From NCBI GenBank assembly GCA_900708905.1, contig CAADRB010000105.1:60948-124947 (forward strand): a stretch of DNA of 64,000 nt, written 5' to 3'. A program made the translations under genes and the position numbers. The stretch comes from Hymenolepis diminuta. Lineage: Eukaryota; Platyhelminthes; Cestoda; Cyclophyllidea; Hymenolepididae. The notes below the pieces were generated by a model. The model was not told the DNA's origin and made no database searches. It saw only the letters and a list, made by a program, of their open reading frames with translations. The first letter of the stretch is position 1. The number at the start of each line of letters is the position of its first letter. Shown here piece after piece: positions 48,310-60,490 of this stretch.

Positions 48310-49055
48310 ATTAATATTACACCAATCGACAAAAGAAACGCAATATTGGCGGCTTGAATATAGATAGTTAAAAGAAATATTCAGTATTTTAGCTTCCACA
48401 ATGATTTATCAATGCTACTCTAAAATAATTTCAAAATTGCCACCGTATTTACATTATTTATTAGAAATTCATTTCGATGGCATTATAGGAAAAACGGTAA
48501 TGATGAAGTAATTGACTTAAAAAATATACCTCTGATTTCACTAACGAGTATTTATTTTAATAAATATGATATATCTTTTATCCACATTTAAATTTATTTT
48601 TGTTAAAAATCTTATAATAATATATAACACACGATTTTAGATAGATTGCTATAGCGCAGTAGTCAACTGTCACTTGTAACAAATTAGGAGTCACAGGCAC
48701 ACATTCAGCTTTTTGTGTGTGATGTCATGTCATGATATAGATGTGACAACTGCAGAGAATGACATAAGAGGAAAAGTAGGCGGACTGGAAAAATATTTCA
48801 ATTTTGAAGGAATTGGAGGAATAAGTAAAATCACTAATGCCGCCAAATCAATACGGAGATGGCCCCATATAAATCGACTAATGAATTAGTATTAATATAC
48901 AAAACGATTCTTCATTTGACGTCAGTTATGTCTCCGCATGGTGATTGGAATCTGAAAAAGCATGAGTGTACAAACACATTCATATACAGCTTGGCCGTAT
49001 ACAAATACGGAAGTCAATATCGTATCGTAAGTCAATCATTTCTGATGGCCAGATT
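48310..49055. other. Upstream region of MTR4
   Basis: Very AT-rich DNA (48420-48640) and a short more balanced patch. TAGCGCAGTAGTCAACTGTC at ~48653 resembles a diverged tRNA A box, so another SINE remnant is possible. No gene seen. Confidence 0.35.
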
Positions 49056-49059
49056 CTGA

Positions 49060-49150
49060 CTGACATCTGATGTCTTTAGCGGTGGATGATCAAAAAGTGG
49101 TTAATTCTGACTAACAAGAGAGGTGTTAGAATGCTTGAGCGGCTCCAGGA
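49060..49150 (+). repeat. Probable SINE fragment
   Basis: AAAGTGGTTAATTCTGACTA then GTTAGAATGCTTGAGCG resembles the SINE body (CACTGGTTAATTCTAGCTAA ... GTAGAATGC). The preceding GACATCTGATGTCTTTAGCG may be its diverged head. Confidence 0.35.
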
Positions 49151-49569
49151 TAACTTCTCCATACGAATGCTATGTGTTTATAACACATCTCCTAATAGTC
49201 TAGTGAAATTGAATTAATACATTTATACAGGCCTTTCAGAGCCTTTTTAATCTGAGAAACCTTGATGAACAATTTCATAAACGTTGGCATAATCTACTAG
49301 CAAATTTTTATAAGGAAGCGGAGAAAAATCTTATAATAAACCAATAATATGATAATATCTAAACCGATGCCAACTAATACGCCGACCACATCATATAAAT
49401 TTTAACGACGTGTTCCAAACAAATCAAAATATGTCATTTTTAGTAAAATGTAAAACGTAAAACTGCGTTATTAGCAAACACTAACTGTGCTACAGTCCGA
49501 AGGAAGTGAGCGAGCAAGTCAATTTTAGGCAACTGAACTGTATTAATTTAAATCATCAAATTAACAGAG

Positions 49570-50280
49570 CTGAAGTACACGGCTACCAATGCGTCATCAA
49601 TCCACCTTAATGCGATTTAGTAGACTTTAAACTCTTATGCTTGTAAATAATTCTTACAAACCGCGATCCAACAAACTCTACTTCAATCTACAGCACATCG
49701 ACCTCCACATCTCATTCCTTCCCAACTCTGCTACCACTCACCAAGAACCCAGATTATTTCAATTACAAAAGAGTTGATTAATAGAACTTTATTGCAGTGC
49801 CTAGTTTTGGGATGACTGCTGTTGTGCAATCAACCTCATATACGCGCTCTCAAGTCTCGTATATTTGAACTGTCTTTGCTGTGGCAGATGCCTCACTGTT
49901 GGAGGCTGTGGCCTTGGTGTGGCTGGTGTAGCATCCACCACTATTTTCTCAAATGGGCGATGACTGGGAAGACCAACTGGAGCAGAGTTTGAACTGGTGT
50001 AGACATTTGCCAGAGACGCAGTCGTTGTTTTCCTCCCTGTCGCCGGAAGTTGCCTGATTCCTACTGGCCTGTAAATCTTCCTCAAAGTGGTGTTACCACG
50101 ACAAGGTCTCTGGGAAGTGTGTTTGATGGCCACCACTTTCGCCCTTGACTCTCGAGCAACTTGTTCTTTTTCTTCATTGAAGTAGTCACCCCATAAAGAG
50201 AACAGAGGAATGTTCCAGATACTTATATCATATATTCCAGTGGCAAACACGCCAACCTTTGTCGAAAATTAACTAATATT
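49570..50280 (-). pseudogene. Truncated copy of the 58.7-kb orphan gene
   Basis: 49570-50209 matches 58463-59103 base for base except one position that changes a Tyr to Phe (GGDY[Y/F]NEEK context) and the extreme edge. It therefore carries the last ~132 codons, the AATAAA signal 10 bases past the stop and about 220 bases of 3' flank, ending inside the head of a SINE. At 50209 the sequence jumps: 50211-50280 matches 60494-60565, so 1.39 kb containing the start codon and first two thirds of the gene is missing. The junction is not a GT-AG splice pattern. The frame stays open a further 17 codons but without an ATG, so no product is expected unless it is fused or uses a non-ATG start. Confidence 0.8.
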
Positions 50281-50879
50281 TTTAATATTCAAGTCGATTT
50301 ACGTGAAGTAATTGTTATATTTGCATTTATCTATGAAATCAGTTTAATCGCTTTGCAAGAAGCTTGGGTAAATAATGATGAGCACTTCAAATTGGACTTG
50401 TTTCGGTCGCATCCTTAGTGAGTTTACAAATTTTACATATTGGAACATTTGTTTGCGGATTTATTGTCATTTTAAACTGTAAGCTTTCATTACCAATATT
50501 TTGAGCTGAAGAACACGTTTTATATTTCCGCCCTTCTTATGGAATTAAATGTTAACCGATAATGTTCTCGTTGGAAAGGTCTAGAATCAGTTCATATGCA
50601 CGTTGAGGTTGTGAGTGGTGAATTAAGGAGAAGGAGAGATGGAGGAGGAGAAGAGCATTTGAGGAGCCCGTTTCTGTAATCACTCCACTGGGTAAGGCAA
50701 AGGATGAAAGGAGAAAGTAGAAACTTCAAACATAAGCCTGGAGTTGAAACAATCAAACTTGTGATCGAGGCCGTAAGGAGGATAGTTTTATTGTTATTTT
50801 TCAAAAAATTCATCCTTGCTCTTGTTCTCATTCATGGGGAAGTAGGAAGGAGGCATCATCTCTTTGGCCCAATCAAAAA
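50281..50879. other. Intergenic, nothing recognised
   Basis: Mixed AT-rich and purine-rich DNA (GGAGAAGGAGAGATGGAGGA at ~50627). No exon seen. Confidence 0.35.
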
Positions 50880-50880
50880 T

Positions 50881-51147
50881 CCATGACCGAAAACTCGGCG
50901 GTATTGTTAATGGATCGCATTGAGAATATCTACAGGAGTAGCTGTCCTGCGATTCGTCCGATGTATAATTGTTAGAGCATTCCGAATGACAAAGTGGAAG
51001 AGCTTTTTACTTACTTCACGGAGGTCAGAGTGGCACAAGAGCTTTCCAAGATCAGGAAATTCATGATGCCGTATGATTGGTATCCTCATGCCTTTACAAC
51101 TCTCACCACCACTAGGGAAAATTGTGCCTTATTTTCCTTTACCTTTT
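50881..51147 (-). pseudogene. Histone H4 pseudogene
   Basis: The minus-strand translation aligns along the H4 protein. GMRIPIIR matches the H4 segment 'GITKPAIRR'. FVIRNALTIIHRTNRRTATP then VDILNAI matches the alpha-2/loop/alpha-3 part ('[26 protein letters not shown]'). After an in-frame TAA, QYRRVFGHG matches the H4 C-terminus 'QGRTLYGFGG'. Upstream, KGKGK and a frame-shifted RH piece fit the basic tail, with a net 4-base insertion before GMRI. Stops in the tail, a stop at the H4 'KR' position and ~40% identity show a long-dead gene. H4 is normally almost invariant, so this degree of change is not a variant under constraint. An alternative reading as another histone-fold protein is less likely because both ends also match H4. 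Confidence 0.72.
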
Positions 51148-51149
51148 TC

Positions 51150-52500
51150 ACGTTTCCACCCTTGTTAAATGATGATATGTTGATATTCACTAATAGTCCA
51201 TTTAGCTCAATAAATATTTTCATATTATGTGAGTCAATTTGTCATGGACGCGCGAGATGACATGAGTGCAGATGTACTTTTGATGAAATGAGGCGGTCAT
51301 GGAAAGGGGGGAGAATCGGAAAATCCGCTTGGACAAGACAGATCGGAGTTTTGCGTAACAGGGACATAAAGACGTCGATGCGGTTTTGTGGAAGAAATAT
51401 CGAAGTATTTTCATGGAGAATGAAAATAAAGAGAAATTCTGGGAAATGCATGGAGGGTCATCCTTCAACTTTAACCAGAGGTTTCCCTCATTCTATATAT
51501 ACGCATAATAATAAAATGACGTTATCGGTGAGCATTGACTATGCTTCTTTCAAAATAACTGATATCCCAACGCAGAAGAAGGGAATCCCTAATTTTAATC
51601 TCTTCGACTGTATTCAGACTTTTCCTCTAGAGCAATTGACTAATAATGTAAAACATGTATTTTACGGGAATATAGCAAGCATATTTAAAAAATATTTTGT
51701 TTTCCCAAATAAAAGTATTTAATGAAATATTTTTCTCACATTGAGGTAACAGTTTTAATGCATGTGTTTATCAGTTTTGGCGCCAATTAAAAGTATGTTT
51801 TGAGGTAAATGTTTGGTATAGCACAACTTGATTTGCTGCGCCAATTTGTCTTCAGCCTTTGATGAATGTAAATTCTTGCAGAAGAATAAGTAAATTTTAT
51901 ATCATTATTTATAAATAATCTTTATAAATGGTAAAGAATAAACTTAATGAATGTATGCATTTTGAGCATTTATTCTGTATAAGTGCTTCAGTATGATTCT
52001 ACATTGTTAAAATCTCTTATCAATTGAATGGCATGTCTGGATGCTTTGAAATCGGAATCTAGCTCGTTGTACTTAAGACTTGGCAAAAACGGATTAGGTA
52101 ATAGATTCATTACGCTAAATTCAAATTAGATATAATTATCTAGATATTATTATATATATCAGAAGAAATTTCCTCTTAAAATAGCAAGATTGAAAATTCG
52201 ATTTAATCAACCGATCAATAAGAAGCGTGGAATGTTGAAATGATCCATCGACTAAATGAGATACAAGTAAGTAAGGAAAGGCTATCTTGGTATTCTGACC
52301 CGATACTTAGCCTCTTCTTCATCCATTCAACAGTTCTTTGGATTTTTTTATATCCCAGGATGTTCAGCGATGAGAATCGATCTTGAGGTTTCTGACTTCA
52401 CATAATTGCAAGTTAAACTCTGCCACAAACATTGGCCAACTGCAATATTAAAAGGTAATATAACTGAATGAAATTTACTTTGGATTCATTTAAATGCACG
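51150..52500. other. Intergenic, nothing recognised
   Basis: Includes a 144-codon plus-strand frame at 51288-51722 with no recognisable domain, overlapping frames on the other strand and no splice context; I treat it as chance. Confidence 0.35.
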
Positions 52501-52509
52501 TAAGTTTAA

Positions 52510-52740
52510 ATGCCAAATCATTACAGCAGTTATTCCAACAAAAATGTCTTATTTCCTCTGATTTCTAAATGCGAAAGTCGAAAGTTCATGACAAATCTTC
52601 AACAAATTCTAACTGCCTTCAACCCAGCGACCAATACGGTCTTCATTTCAGACGCTTCAGGAAAAACCGTGAGCGATTTAAGGTGGATCCAATGCCCAAC
52701 AGTTATGATGAAGAAATTTCACCGGAAGGTGTTAGATTAA
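52510..52740 (+). CDS. Doubtful short ORF with poly(A) signal
   Basis: An ATG at 52510 opens 76 codons, including the relatively balanced stretch NLQQILTAFNPATNTVFISD. An A-rich tract with AATAAA follows 25-35 bases after the stop. A second overlapping frame (RERFKVDPMPNSYDEEISPE) also looks protein-like, so this may be the shifted remains of one older coding sequence, such as a processed pseudogene whose A-rich tail is still present. I recognise no family and would not assign a function. Confidence 0.18.
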   Translation: MPNHYSSYSNKNVLFPLISKCESRKFMTNLQQILTAFNPATNTVFISDASGKTVSDLRWIQCPTVMMKKFHRKVLD

Positions 52741-52744
52741 AATT

Positions 52745-55700
52745 GATATTTTTTTCAAAAAAATAAAATAAACAATACTAATGTTTTGTACATGTGTTGT
52801 TAATTATTTACAAGTGTTTTAATTTTGTCTAAAGGGACTATTTGCGTAAGCATTTAGACGTAACTTCATCTTCCAGTCGGCGACATGGAACTTAGCAGTT
52901 AAGGCATCCATTTCGGATTTCGTCTTTTTGAAAAGTTTCTGGCTATTTCTTGAGGCAATAAGTTATATCAGTAATCTAAGTAATTTCAGAAATCAAGTTT
53001 GTAATACCTGTGGAAAGAAAGAACAATCACTGCACTAGTGTAACTCACCTGCGTCGCCAAATAGTGTAATTCCAACTAACAATCCCAAAGTATTCGAGTA
53101 AATGGCCGTAGAGGGGAAAGAGACGACTGATTTATAGACTATAACTTTATATAGCGATATCCAGTTGCGTCCAAGTAACTGCATATGTCGTCTATGGCGT
53201 GTGAAATCAACTGCAGCCTATTTTTCATTACCTTGAACTAAATTTTTAATAAAATTAATGAAATGGTATTATAAAAGTTACTGTTCCTTTTATTAAATTT
53301 CCTTTGTGAAAAGACTATAATTTGCAACAGAATAAGGTGAAAATTCACTATAAGATCACTGTTTTAAAGGTACGTTAATTCAATGCTCATAAAAAATACT
53401 AATGAAGAAATTATTGAAAAATGGACTTCCGCTTAACACCTGCACTCGTTAAACGGTCATATATACCTGTCCTTTAAAATAACAGTACAATTGTTGCGTT
53501 ATTATTTCGACCTGGATCGATCACCGGTATTTGCTCCTTACTTGGTCACGTCAGATCAATATTACTGATGGACTTTCAACCTTATCAGACTTGGAGACAA
53601 GAATCACCTAAGCATTTAATTTATTATCATCTGTTAGAGGTCAGATTTTATGTTGAACTTTTCGACAGTGTAAAATTGTACAATTAATAACAGTGCGATT
53701 TACCATAGACTTGCGTTTAAATATTAACAATAAGTACACTGACTGAATGAGCTTTTACTTTCATTAATCTTAGGAAAAGATCATTTCGGTTTACGATTCA
53801 TTCGCATCTGTTCAGGTCACATTTTTGAATGAATTTATGACGAGTTTTGAGGGATAATAATACCGAATTCTACTAAATTTGTCCTAGAATAGGATCAAAA
53901 CTAAAAATACATCGAGGTCAATTTGGGGTGAAAATAATTGAAAGTGGTAATAAAATCATAATATAAACTTTAAATATGCGCCGATCAGTGAAAATTGGTA
54001 TAAAATATGACCAGAGAAATAAAATCTCTGCCAATTTTAATTAAATTCATTTTTTATCTGGACGGTTGAAAAGTAATGCAAGCATGATGAATACGTTTTA
54101 AGATGATACTGCAGGAAGCGGCATCTAAGTAACCCTTTACGAAGGTAGATCTGATAGATGGGGCAAGATGATATTAACTTATATTATGCATAGAGAACTG
54201 TTGAGGCTGAATATCATCATCGCATTTAATCAGATCTGATTTTATTGATAGGATTATGATAAAATGAATGAAAAACATACGTTCAAAAATGCAAATATAT
54301 TCCAACGTTCGGACAATTGAGCTTATTTGTTAGAAATTTTTACTGTAGAATTTTAACAGCAACAAACTATGTGGATATTAGCTTGGTAACATTCATTTAA
54401 ACTGATGGATTAGTCATTTCCATAGAGTTAACTCAAGTCGACAAGGTGGATTCATCAATACTCACAGATCGAACTATAAGTTTATGAAATAACTTGTAAA
54501 CCATTTGTTTATTTGACAACATTAAAGGTAAATCTCTATACGTATGTGTCGAAGAAATTTCAGCTGAAAGGGATCGAGTAATTTTACAATTAGATTATAA
54601 TCGTCTTGAACTAAGGCGAAAAAGAGCAACGAACCAACAAATTTTATTGCTCTAATTTCATAATCTCTAGCACCATGTCAGTGTCTTTCATATTCTGCTC
54701 TTTCATCGATTCTTTCCATGGGAAAGTTATTAAAATGCGTTATATAATCGGAGGTGCCTTTCATTTACTAGTCCACTTCACCAGTGGAATAGCCAACAGA
54801 GTTGCAGATACGTTTTCTTACTGCTCTTCCTTGAAAGATCAAATCGTTCTTCACCTTTGTTTTAGAATAAATGTGATATATCTAAATGATTCCTACTGAT
54901 TAGTTATATTTGGACATTTTAACTGATAAGAGTAAGGTATGATTAATCGATAATAAATAGCAGGCAAATTTCCGGATCACGTAATTGAGGAGCAAATGAT
55001 ACGCGACATCGAAAGGACATATGAGGTCACGGTACATTAGACTGCTCATAACATCGAACGCATTGAGAATTAAATACCATAAAAGCATACAGTAGCTTGC
55101 TTTAAATGATTTACTCCACTTTCTGTAAATGCTCAGAATGTTTATCTATCAAAACAGAAAAAATCAGTATTCGCTCACAATAATTGAAAAGAAGGCGTCA
55201 ATTTGAATTCGTCTGTACTCTCTGCCATAAGTAAAGTGATGTTAGCAAATGGGCTTTAAATAATTTGAATACATTAAAGAATTACGATAGATCAATTATT
55301 TGAAAGTTAGCCCTGGTAACGGTTAAAATGACTGGAGTTCATCCCAATATCTCTCTACTATCATCCTATTATTATATTGTCATTTAAAGCAGAAATGTGC
55401 CGAAAAGATATGCCGATCCATCCGGATTAGTCAATCGATCTTTTCAGCCCTTGTGATCACATCCACGAATTCCTTCAGAAAACAAAGGAATAAATGCTGA
55501 CCTCTGATTAAGCGTAATTAGATCATGAAATTTAAATGCATAAAATTCGGTTGCAGAAATTAGACACGCGGATGATTAAATCTTCCTTTAATTTACTATT
55601 ATCAGAGCTCAGAAGTACGCTACCAAATTTGATAAATATTCCTCAACTGCAAATCGTGAGGTAACTCACACATTTTACAACTTAAAACTCAAGCATGTCG

Positions 55701-58300
55701 CCTTCATCATGTCATTCCTCGTTTGTTCCAAAAGATACGCAAATTAACCTAGCTGGTTCATATGATGGCTAGCGCAGTCTTCAACCGGTCACAGTGCAAA
55801 GTGGCTCAAAAGCAATTTAGATCCAACTAACGTCTTCATTTGAAGGGTATCGAACAGAGTTATAATCTGTAAAGCCAAGTATTAATCGATTGTACAGCAT
55901 AATTTTAGGTAAATACTCGTCATCATAGGACATTCTTGTTTTTTCCATAATGCACTTACCTTAGCGACTACTGGTTAATTAAATAAGGTATCTATCAACG
56001 AAATTTAACCGCTAAACATTAGACCAATTTCACTTCTAAGGGTACATTTTTTTCCGAGATATAAATAATTAGTAGGAACTTCTGGTTGAGAGCAAATTTA
56101 GAGAACATTTAGTCCTTATCAGTTCGATCTAATTAGTTATTTTTAGCGATTTTAATGAGTTAAATTAAAAGGAAGCTTATACGGACTAACGAGTTGCTTC
56201 CATTTACATTAGTTTAAGATTTATCAGAACAGACTCAATAGAATGATATCTGACATTCATTCTACAACTTCTCACTTGCCCTTTATTTAACCTACAGCAG
56301 CTCAGCCTCAGAGAATACGAGAAGAGGAGACTTGTAGCTCAAAAGATGGTTTTCTATTAACAAAATAATTTTACTTTTATGGACTTGAAAATATGATAAA
56401 TGATTCGCTTCAGGGTTCGAAAATTATTAGAGCGACAGCTTCTTACATGTGGTCGTAAATATCCGCGTGTAAGCGTGGAAAACCGTTCAAATAGACAGTC
56501 CAGTACGTGAGAGATGAAACTTTTGAGTTTCTCTCGAACTCAACGTAAATATTCCATTAGACTTCCCAACGATTAATAAATCAAAATTTTGCAATTTGAT
56601 GAAAATTTTATGCTATCATTTAATAATAATAGGCTAATTTCTAATTTAATCAAATATGAACATTTTTTGTCATGGAGCAGCTCCTAAAATAGCCCTAACA
56701 CCTATTGAAAATCTGCTTTAGGTGCTGAACCAAATTAGGCTCAAATATCGCCTCTTTGAACGGATGACCCTACTAAAACTACCAAGAGGCAACGGTCTTT
56801 TCCGAGTAAGAAGACTAGGAGTTAAGAAAGTCCTCGTGCCTTATAGACGATTGAGAATGAACGAGGGAGGGATGAGAGGAGAAGTGAGTAGAAATGGGAA
56901 TTGAGAAAGAAGAGGAAAAGCGTCAGCACTGAACGAGGACAAATCGGTTAGTGAGAAGCAGACGAAAAGAGACACGATAAAGTGGTTGATCGAGTTTACG
57001 TCTTATGTTCGTTGATTTGTAACTGACAGCTTGGGCAGAAGCATAAGTCAGTGGATGTGCAATAGGTAGAGACACCATGCAGGCCTGTGAGTCCAAGCCT
57101 GCAGGTACTTCAGGCTTATATCAAGGGATCTTTCCTAGTCACTTGAAGTCCATTATTTCTAACTAATATTCGTCTTTATGATTCATATTATGTGCTAAAG
57201 AGAATTACATGATTCAACACCTTGATACAAATTTGACCTTAGATTGATTTTGTGTCTTTTAGACGTTTTATCAACATTTTATTCGACGGCCTATAATGCT
57301 TGATCGTCAGATCACTGCTGGAACTTAAGGCTTCAAAATACCATATTTAGAAGTGAGGCAGGAATTTGGATTTCATCATTAAATATTGAATTAATGTATT
57401 TTGCGTTCGCTATTCCACCTTCATAATACGGAATGTGCTCATATCTCGTCATGCACATGGAATCATTTTTGCATTACATTTTACCTTTCGAATTCGCGAC
57501 AACATACTGAAATAAATAATACGTTAAGAATTATCGGAAAAGATTCCATAACACGTCTTTTGAAGTGCGGAGACTATCTGATGAAAATAATGAAGTCTGA
57601 ACATCATTTCTGTAAGTGGGAAAGAATTCAGGGGTACGGGTATTAACATTAAGTGAAGAAGTAATGCATTATTGGCTCTTTTTGGTCTGATAAAAACGAA
57701 ATGTTTTCGCATCCATACGAGATCATCCCACTGTATGCTCCGACTTTCCACTTTGCAACAAGGCTGTCAAACGGATTATGCTTAAGTAAAGTAAATGTAA
57801 GATTTGTTAATATTTCTGTTTTTGTTTTTAAGGAAAAGAATGATCGAAATCCCTGCAGTAATTGAGTAAGAAACATGTATAGGTGACATTTAATCATGCT
57901 AAGTAGGCATTTCATCAGAACTAAAGCAAAGGGTCATCAAATTTCATTAGCCATATTGTTGAAGTGATTTCAAAATCCCATTAATTCCTAAAGAGCACAT
58001 ATTGTTTGAGGGGGCGCTTCTTGTCAAGAGACATCTTTATTCGCAAAAAGGAAATAGTAAAACAGTTTTCAGCATATTTCTGAGAGTTAAAATATGACTA
58101 TGCAAGTGTTCCATTACCAAAATAGTCAATTGGGTTTTCTCCAATTTCTGTGGGATATAGCATTCAACACCTTACGACTATCGACCCAATTCCTTTGTAA
58201 CTTTCAGATTAATTAAGGAGTATTAGCCTTAGAGATATAAGACAAGGCCAGTATAAATACGGCAGGTAATAATAAAAACAATAACTATTGAAATAGTCAT
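52745..58300. other. Long gene-free stretch
   Basis: About 5.5 kb of AT-rich DNA with only short, low-complexity open frames on both strands (for example 54675-54899, 56722-56904, 57401-57915). None has splice flanks, a domain or a signal peptide. No RNA gene was found by eye. A patch at ~57040-57115 (TGGATGTGCAATAGGTAGAG) may be a further SINE scrap. Confidence 0.4.
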
Positions 58301-58319
58301 TTTGGAAAGCATTTTCCAA

Positions 58320-58500
58320 AGAAAGAGAGAAATCACGGAGGACCATGTTGAGAAACTCGAATTCCGCCACACGGTATGTTAAGCAGACCTAACCAGAGTA
58401 GTTAGCCATTACGCCCACTGAGTGTGCATTTATGGGAATCGAACTCGTGACCTCTGGCATAGTTGAAGAACACGGCTACCAATGCGTCATCAATCCACCT
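58320..58500 (-). repeat. tRNA-derived SINE, minus strand
   Basis: On the minus strand: TTGATGACGCATTGGTAGCC (A-box-like), GTCACGAGTTCGATTCCCAT (strong B box), CACACTCAGTGGGCGTAATG, CTACTCTGGTTAGGTCTGC and a diverged tail. The head matches the 24.4 kb copy closely (TGACGCATTG...GTCACGAGTTCGA). The head also forms the edge of the duplicated orphan-gene segment at 49570, so the SINE was present before that duplication. Confidence 0.75.
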
Positions 58501-58693
58501 TAATGCGATTTAGTAGACTTTAAACTCTTATGCTTGTAAATAATTCTTACAAACCGCGATCCAACAAACTCTACTTCAATCTACAGCACATCGACCTCCA
58601 CATCTCATTCCTTCCCAACTCTGCTACCACTCACCAAGAACCCAGATTATTTCAATTACAAAAGAGTTGATTAATAGAACTTTATTGCAGTGC

Positions 58694-59902
58694 CTAGTTT
58701 TGGGATGACTGCTGTTGTGCAATCAACCTCATATACGCGCTCTCAAGTCTCGTATATTTGAACTGTCTTTGCTGTGGCAGATGCCTCACTGTTGGAGGCT
58801 GTGGCCTTGGTGTGGCTGGTGTAGCATCCACCACTATTTTCTCAAATGGGCGATGACTGGGAAGACCAACTGGAGCAGAGTTTGAACTGGTGTAGACATT
58901 TGCCAGAGACGCAGTCGTTGTTTTCCTCCCTGTCGCCGGAAGTTGCCTGATTCCTACTGGCCTGTAAATCTTCCTCAAAGTGGTGTTACCACGACAAGGT
59001 CTCTGGGAAGTGTGTTTGATGGCCACCACTTTCGCCCTTGACTCTCGAGCAACTTGTTCTTTTTCTTCATTGTAGTAGTCACCCCATAAAGAGAACAGAG
59101 GAGAAGTCACTGAAGACTGGGGTGGTTGAATTGGCATTACTGCCGCCAATGTCGGTGTTGATGTCGGCATTTCCCCACTAAACATCACCTCCCTTGAGGG
59201 TGGTGGTGGTACATCGCCACACCCGCTCACTCCATGCAGACGCCCTCTCTGATCTTGAACCGAAAAGGTCTCCATTGGGAAGGCACAGGAAGAAGGATAG
59301 GAGACATTTGGTTCTATCTCGACTGACGATGATTGGTACACAGCAACTCCCTGATTTGTGCCAGCAGATACTTGAGTTTGTGTGTCCTCGTCATTCCATG
59401 CAGTTTTCACGACTTCCTGGAATAATTCAGCTTCCCCGTATCCCTCCATTACACTTGAAATCTCCACCTCCTTCAATCCATACAGCGTTGAAATGGAATC
59501 ATGAGAAGTGCCAGGGGCGTACTGTTCGTTTGAACACTGAACTGCTGGAAGAGTAGAGGGAAAGATGTTGGAATTTAACTCGATTTCCGATGGCTGGTAT
59601 TCAACGAGCATCTGATTGAGGTCAGTAGGTATTAGAGGTTGGGTGTTAATGTCTGCTAGTGCAGCTTCCCAGGCTTCTTGTATTAATTCAGCTCCCCGGT
59701 TCCTGTTACTTGTGGTGTCGTGAATGCACTCTCCGTTGGGTAATTGAACATCTGGAGATTCTTGTAAGTTAAGCAATTCTTGGGATAACGTCAACGGTGG
59801 CTCCTCATTTGCATTCACCGGCTGTGTTGCAACATTTTGCATATGGCCTAGCCACTCCTCATAACACGACGCATTCTCAACCATAGTCATGAATGGCTCC
59901 AT
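58694..59902 (-). CDS. Orphan protein, acidic/Pro-Gln-rich front, basic tail
   Basis: Single exon, 402 residues from the ATG at 59902 (the frame extends one TTG codon further). AATAAA lies 10 bases past the stop. No known domain recognised. The first ~270 residues are acidic and rich in Glu, Gln, Pro and Ser and hold an internal repeat: GAELIQEAWEAALADINTQP (about residue 70) and EAELFQEVVKTAWNDEDTQT (about residue 157) each lead to a similar stretch ending in a 'VEYQPSEIEL'/'VYQSSSVEIE' block. Residues ~268-402 are basic (KVVAIKHTSQRPCRGNTTLR, YRPVGIRQLPATGRK) and end in a Gln/Ser-rich LIAQQQSSQN. No signal peptide or membrane segment. This layout would suit a nucleic-acid-associated protein, but that is inference. 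A near-identical 3' part exists at 49.6 kb, so it could also belong to a repeat family. Codon-level openness over 1.2 kb argues for selection. Confidence 0.62.
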   Translation of the reverse strand: MEPFMTMVENASCYEEWLGHMQNVATQPVNANEEPPLTLSQELLNLQESPDVQLPNGECIHDTTSNRNRGAELIQEAWEAALADINTQPLIPTDLNQMLVEYQPSEIELNSNIFPSTLPAVQCSNEQYAPGTSHDSISTLYGLKEVEISSVMEGYGEAELFQEVVKTAWNDEDTQTQVSAGTNQGVAVYQSSSVEIEPNVSYPSSCAFPMETFSVQDQRGRLHGVSGCGDVPPPPSREVMFSGEMPTSTPTLAAVMPIQPPQSSVTSPLFSLWGDYYNEEKEQVARESRAKVVAIKHTSQRPCRGNTTLRKIYRPVGIRQLPATGRKTTTASLANVYTSSNSAPVGLPSHRPFEKIVVDATPATPRPQPPTVRHLPQQRQFKYTRLESAYMRLIAQQQSSQN

Positions 59903-59905
59903 CAA

Positions 59906-60490
59906 TGAAGATTTGATTTATGATCATTTTCCCATTCTTCAAAGACTAAGTACTTATCCAATCGGTGATGTGTCATCAAACTCTAATATTATTGGTTCTC
60001 AGCGTGGAGTGTGTGGACTTAATAAAGCTCGACCAATTAAGTCGACTGAACGACTGACCAATGAAACCCCAACGTTCGTGGGTGCCGTGATGCTATTGGC
60101 TCATCATTTGAGCCAATGCAAATGTAGGATGACTGACTAAATGAGTTGGTTGACAGATTAAATTTCAGCGTAATGGAGACGCCAGTATTATGGTCATTTA
60201 GAGGACGGGGTTAGAAATTGACATCACTGGGGTATAACAAGGGAGAATATTAATCTTCATTTGCTTCCCAGATTTCTGACCTTTTGCCCTCAATCAAAAA
60301 TAAGGGCCACAAACACCGTACAAGATAAATATTTCACTAATGTGCTATTCTGGTGACTTCTAAAAATTATTTTCTACAGTTTTGTGGGGATGATTTTTTG
60401 TTTAATGTTATTTAATATTTTAGTCGTGTTTTTTGTCCCCTTTACGTATTCTGACCTTATGAACTTGCAGCGACAAACACGAACCTTACG
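59906..60490. other. 5' flank of the orphan gene
   Basis: Probable promoter region on the minus strand. The part at 59906-60490 has no counterpart in the 49.6 kb copy, whereas 60494-60565 does. A possible donor-like GTAAGG occurs on the minus strand at ~60484-60489, so a 5' untranslated exon at 60490-60600 is conceivable. Confidence 0.3.

Noticed and set aside
48310..48399. 30-residue N-terminal extension of MTR4
   Set aside because: The frame upstream of 48309 begins with a non-ATG codon, and the ATG at 48309 gives a protein of the expected length.
51288..51722. 144-codon plus-strand open frame
   Set aside because: No recognisable motif, overlapping long frames on the other strand, no splice or poly(A) context; length is still possible by chance in this window.
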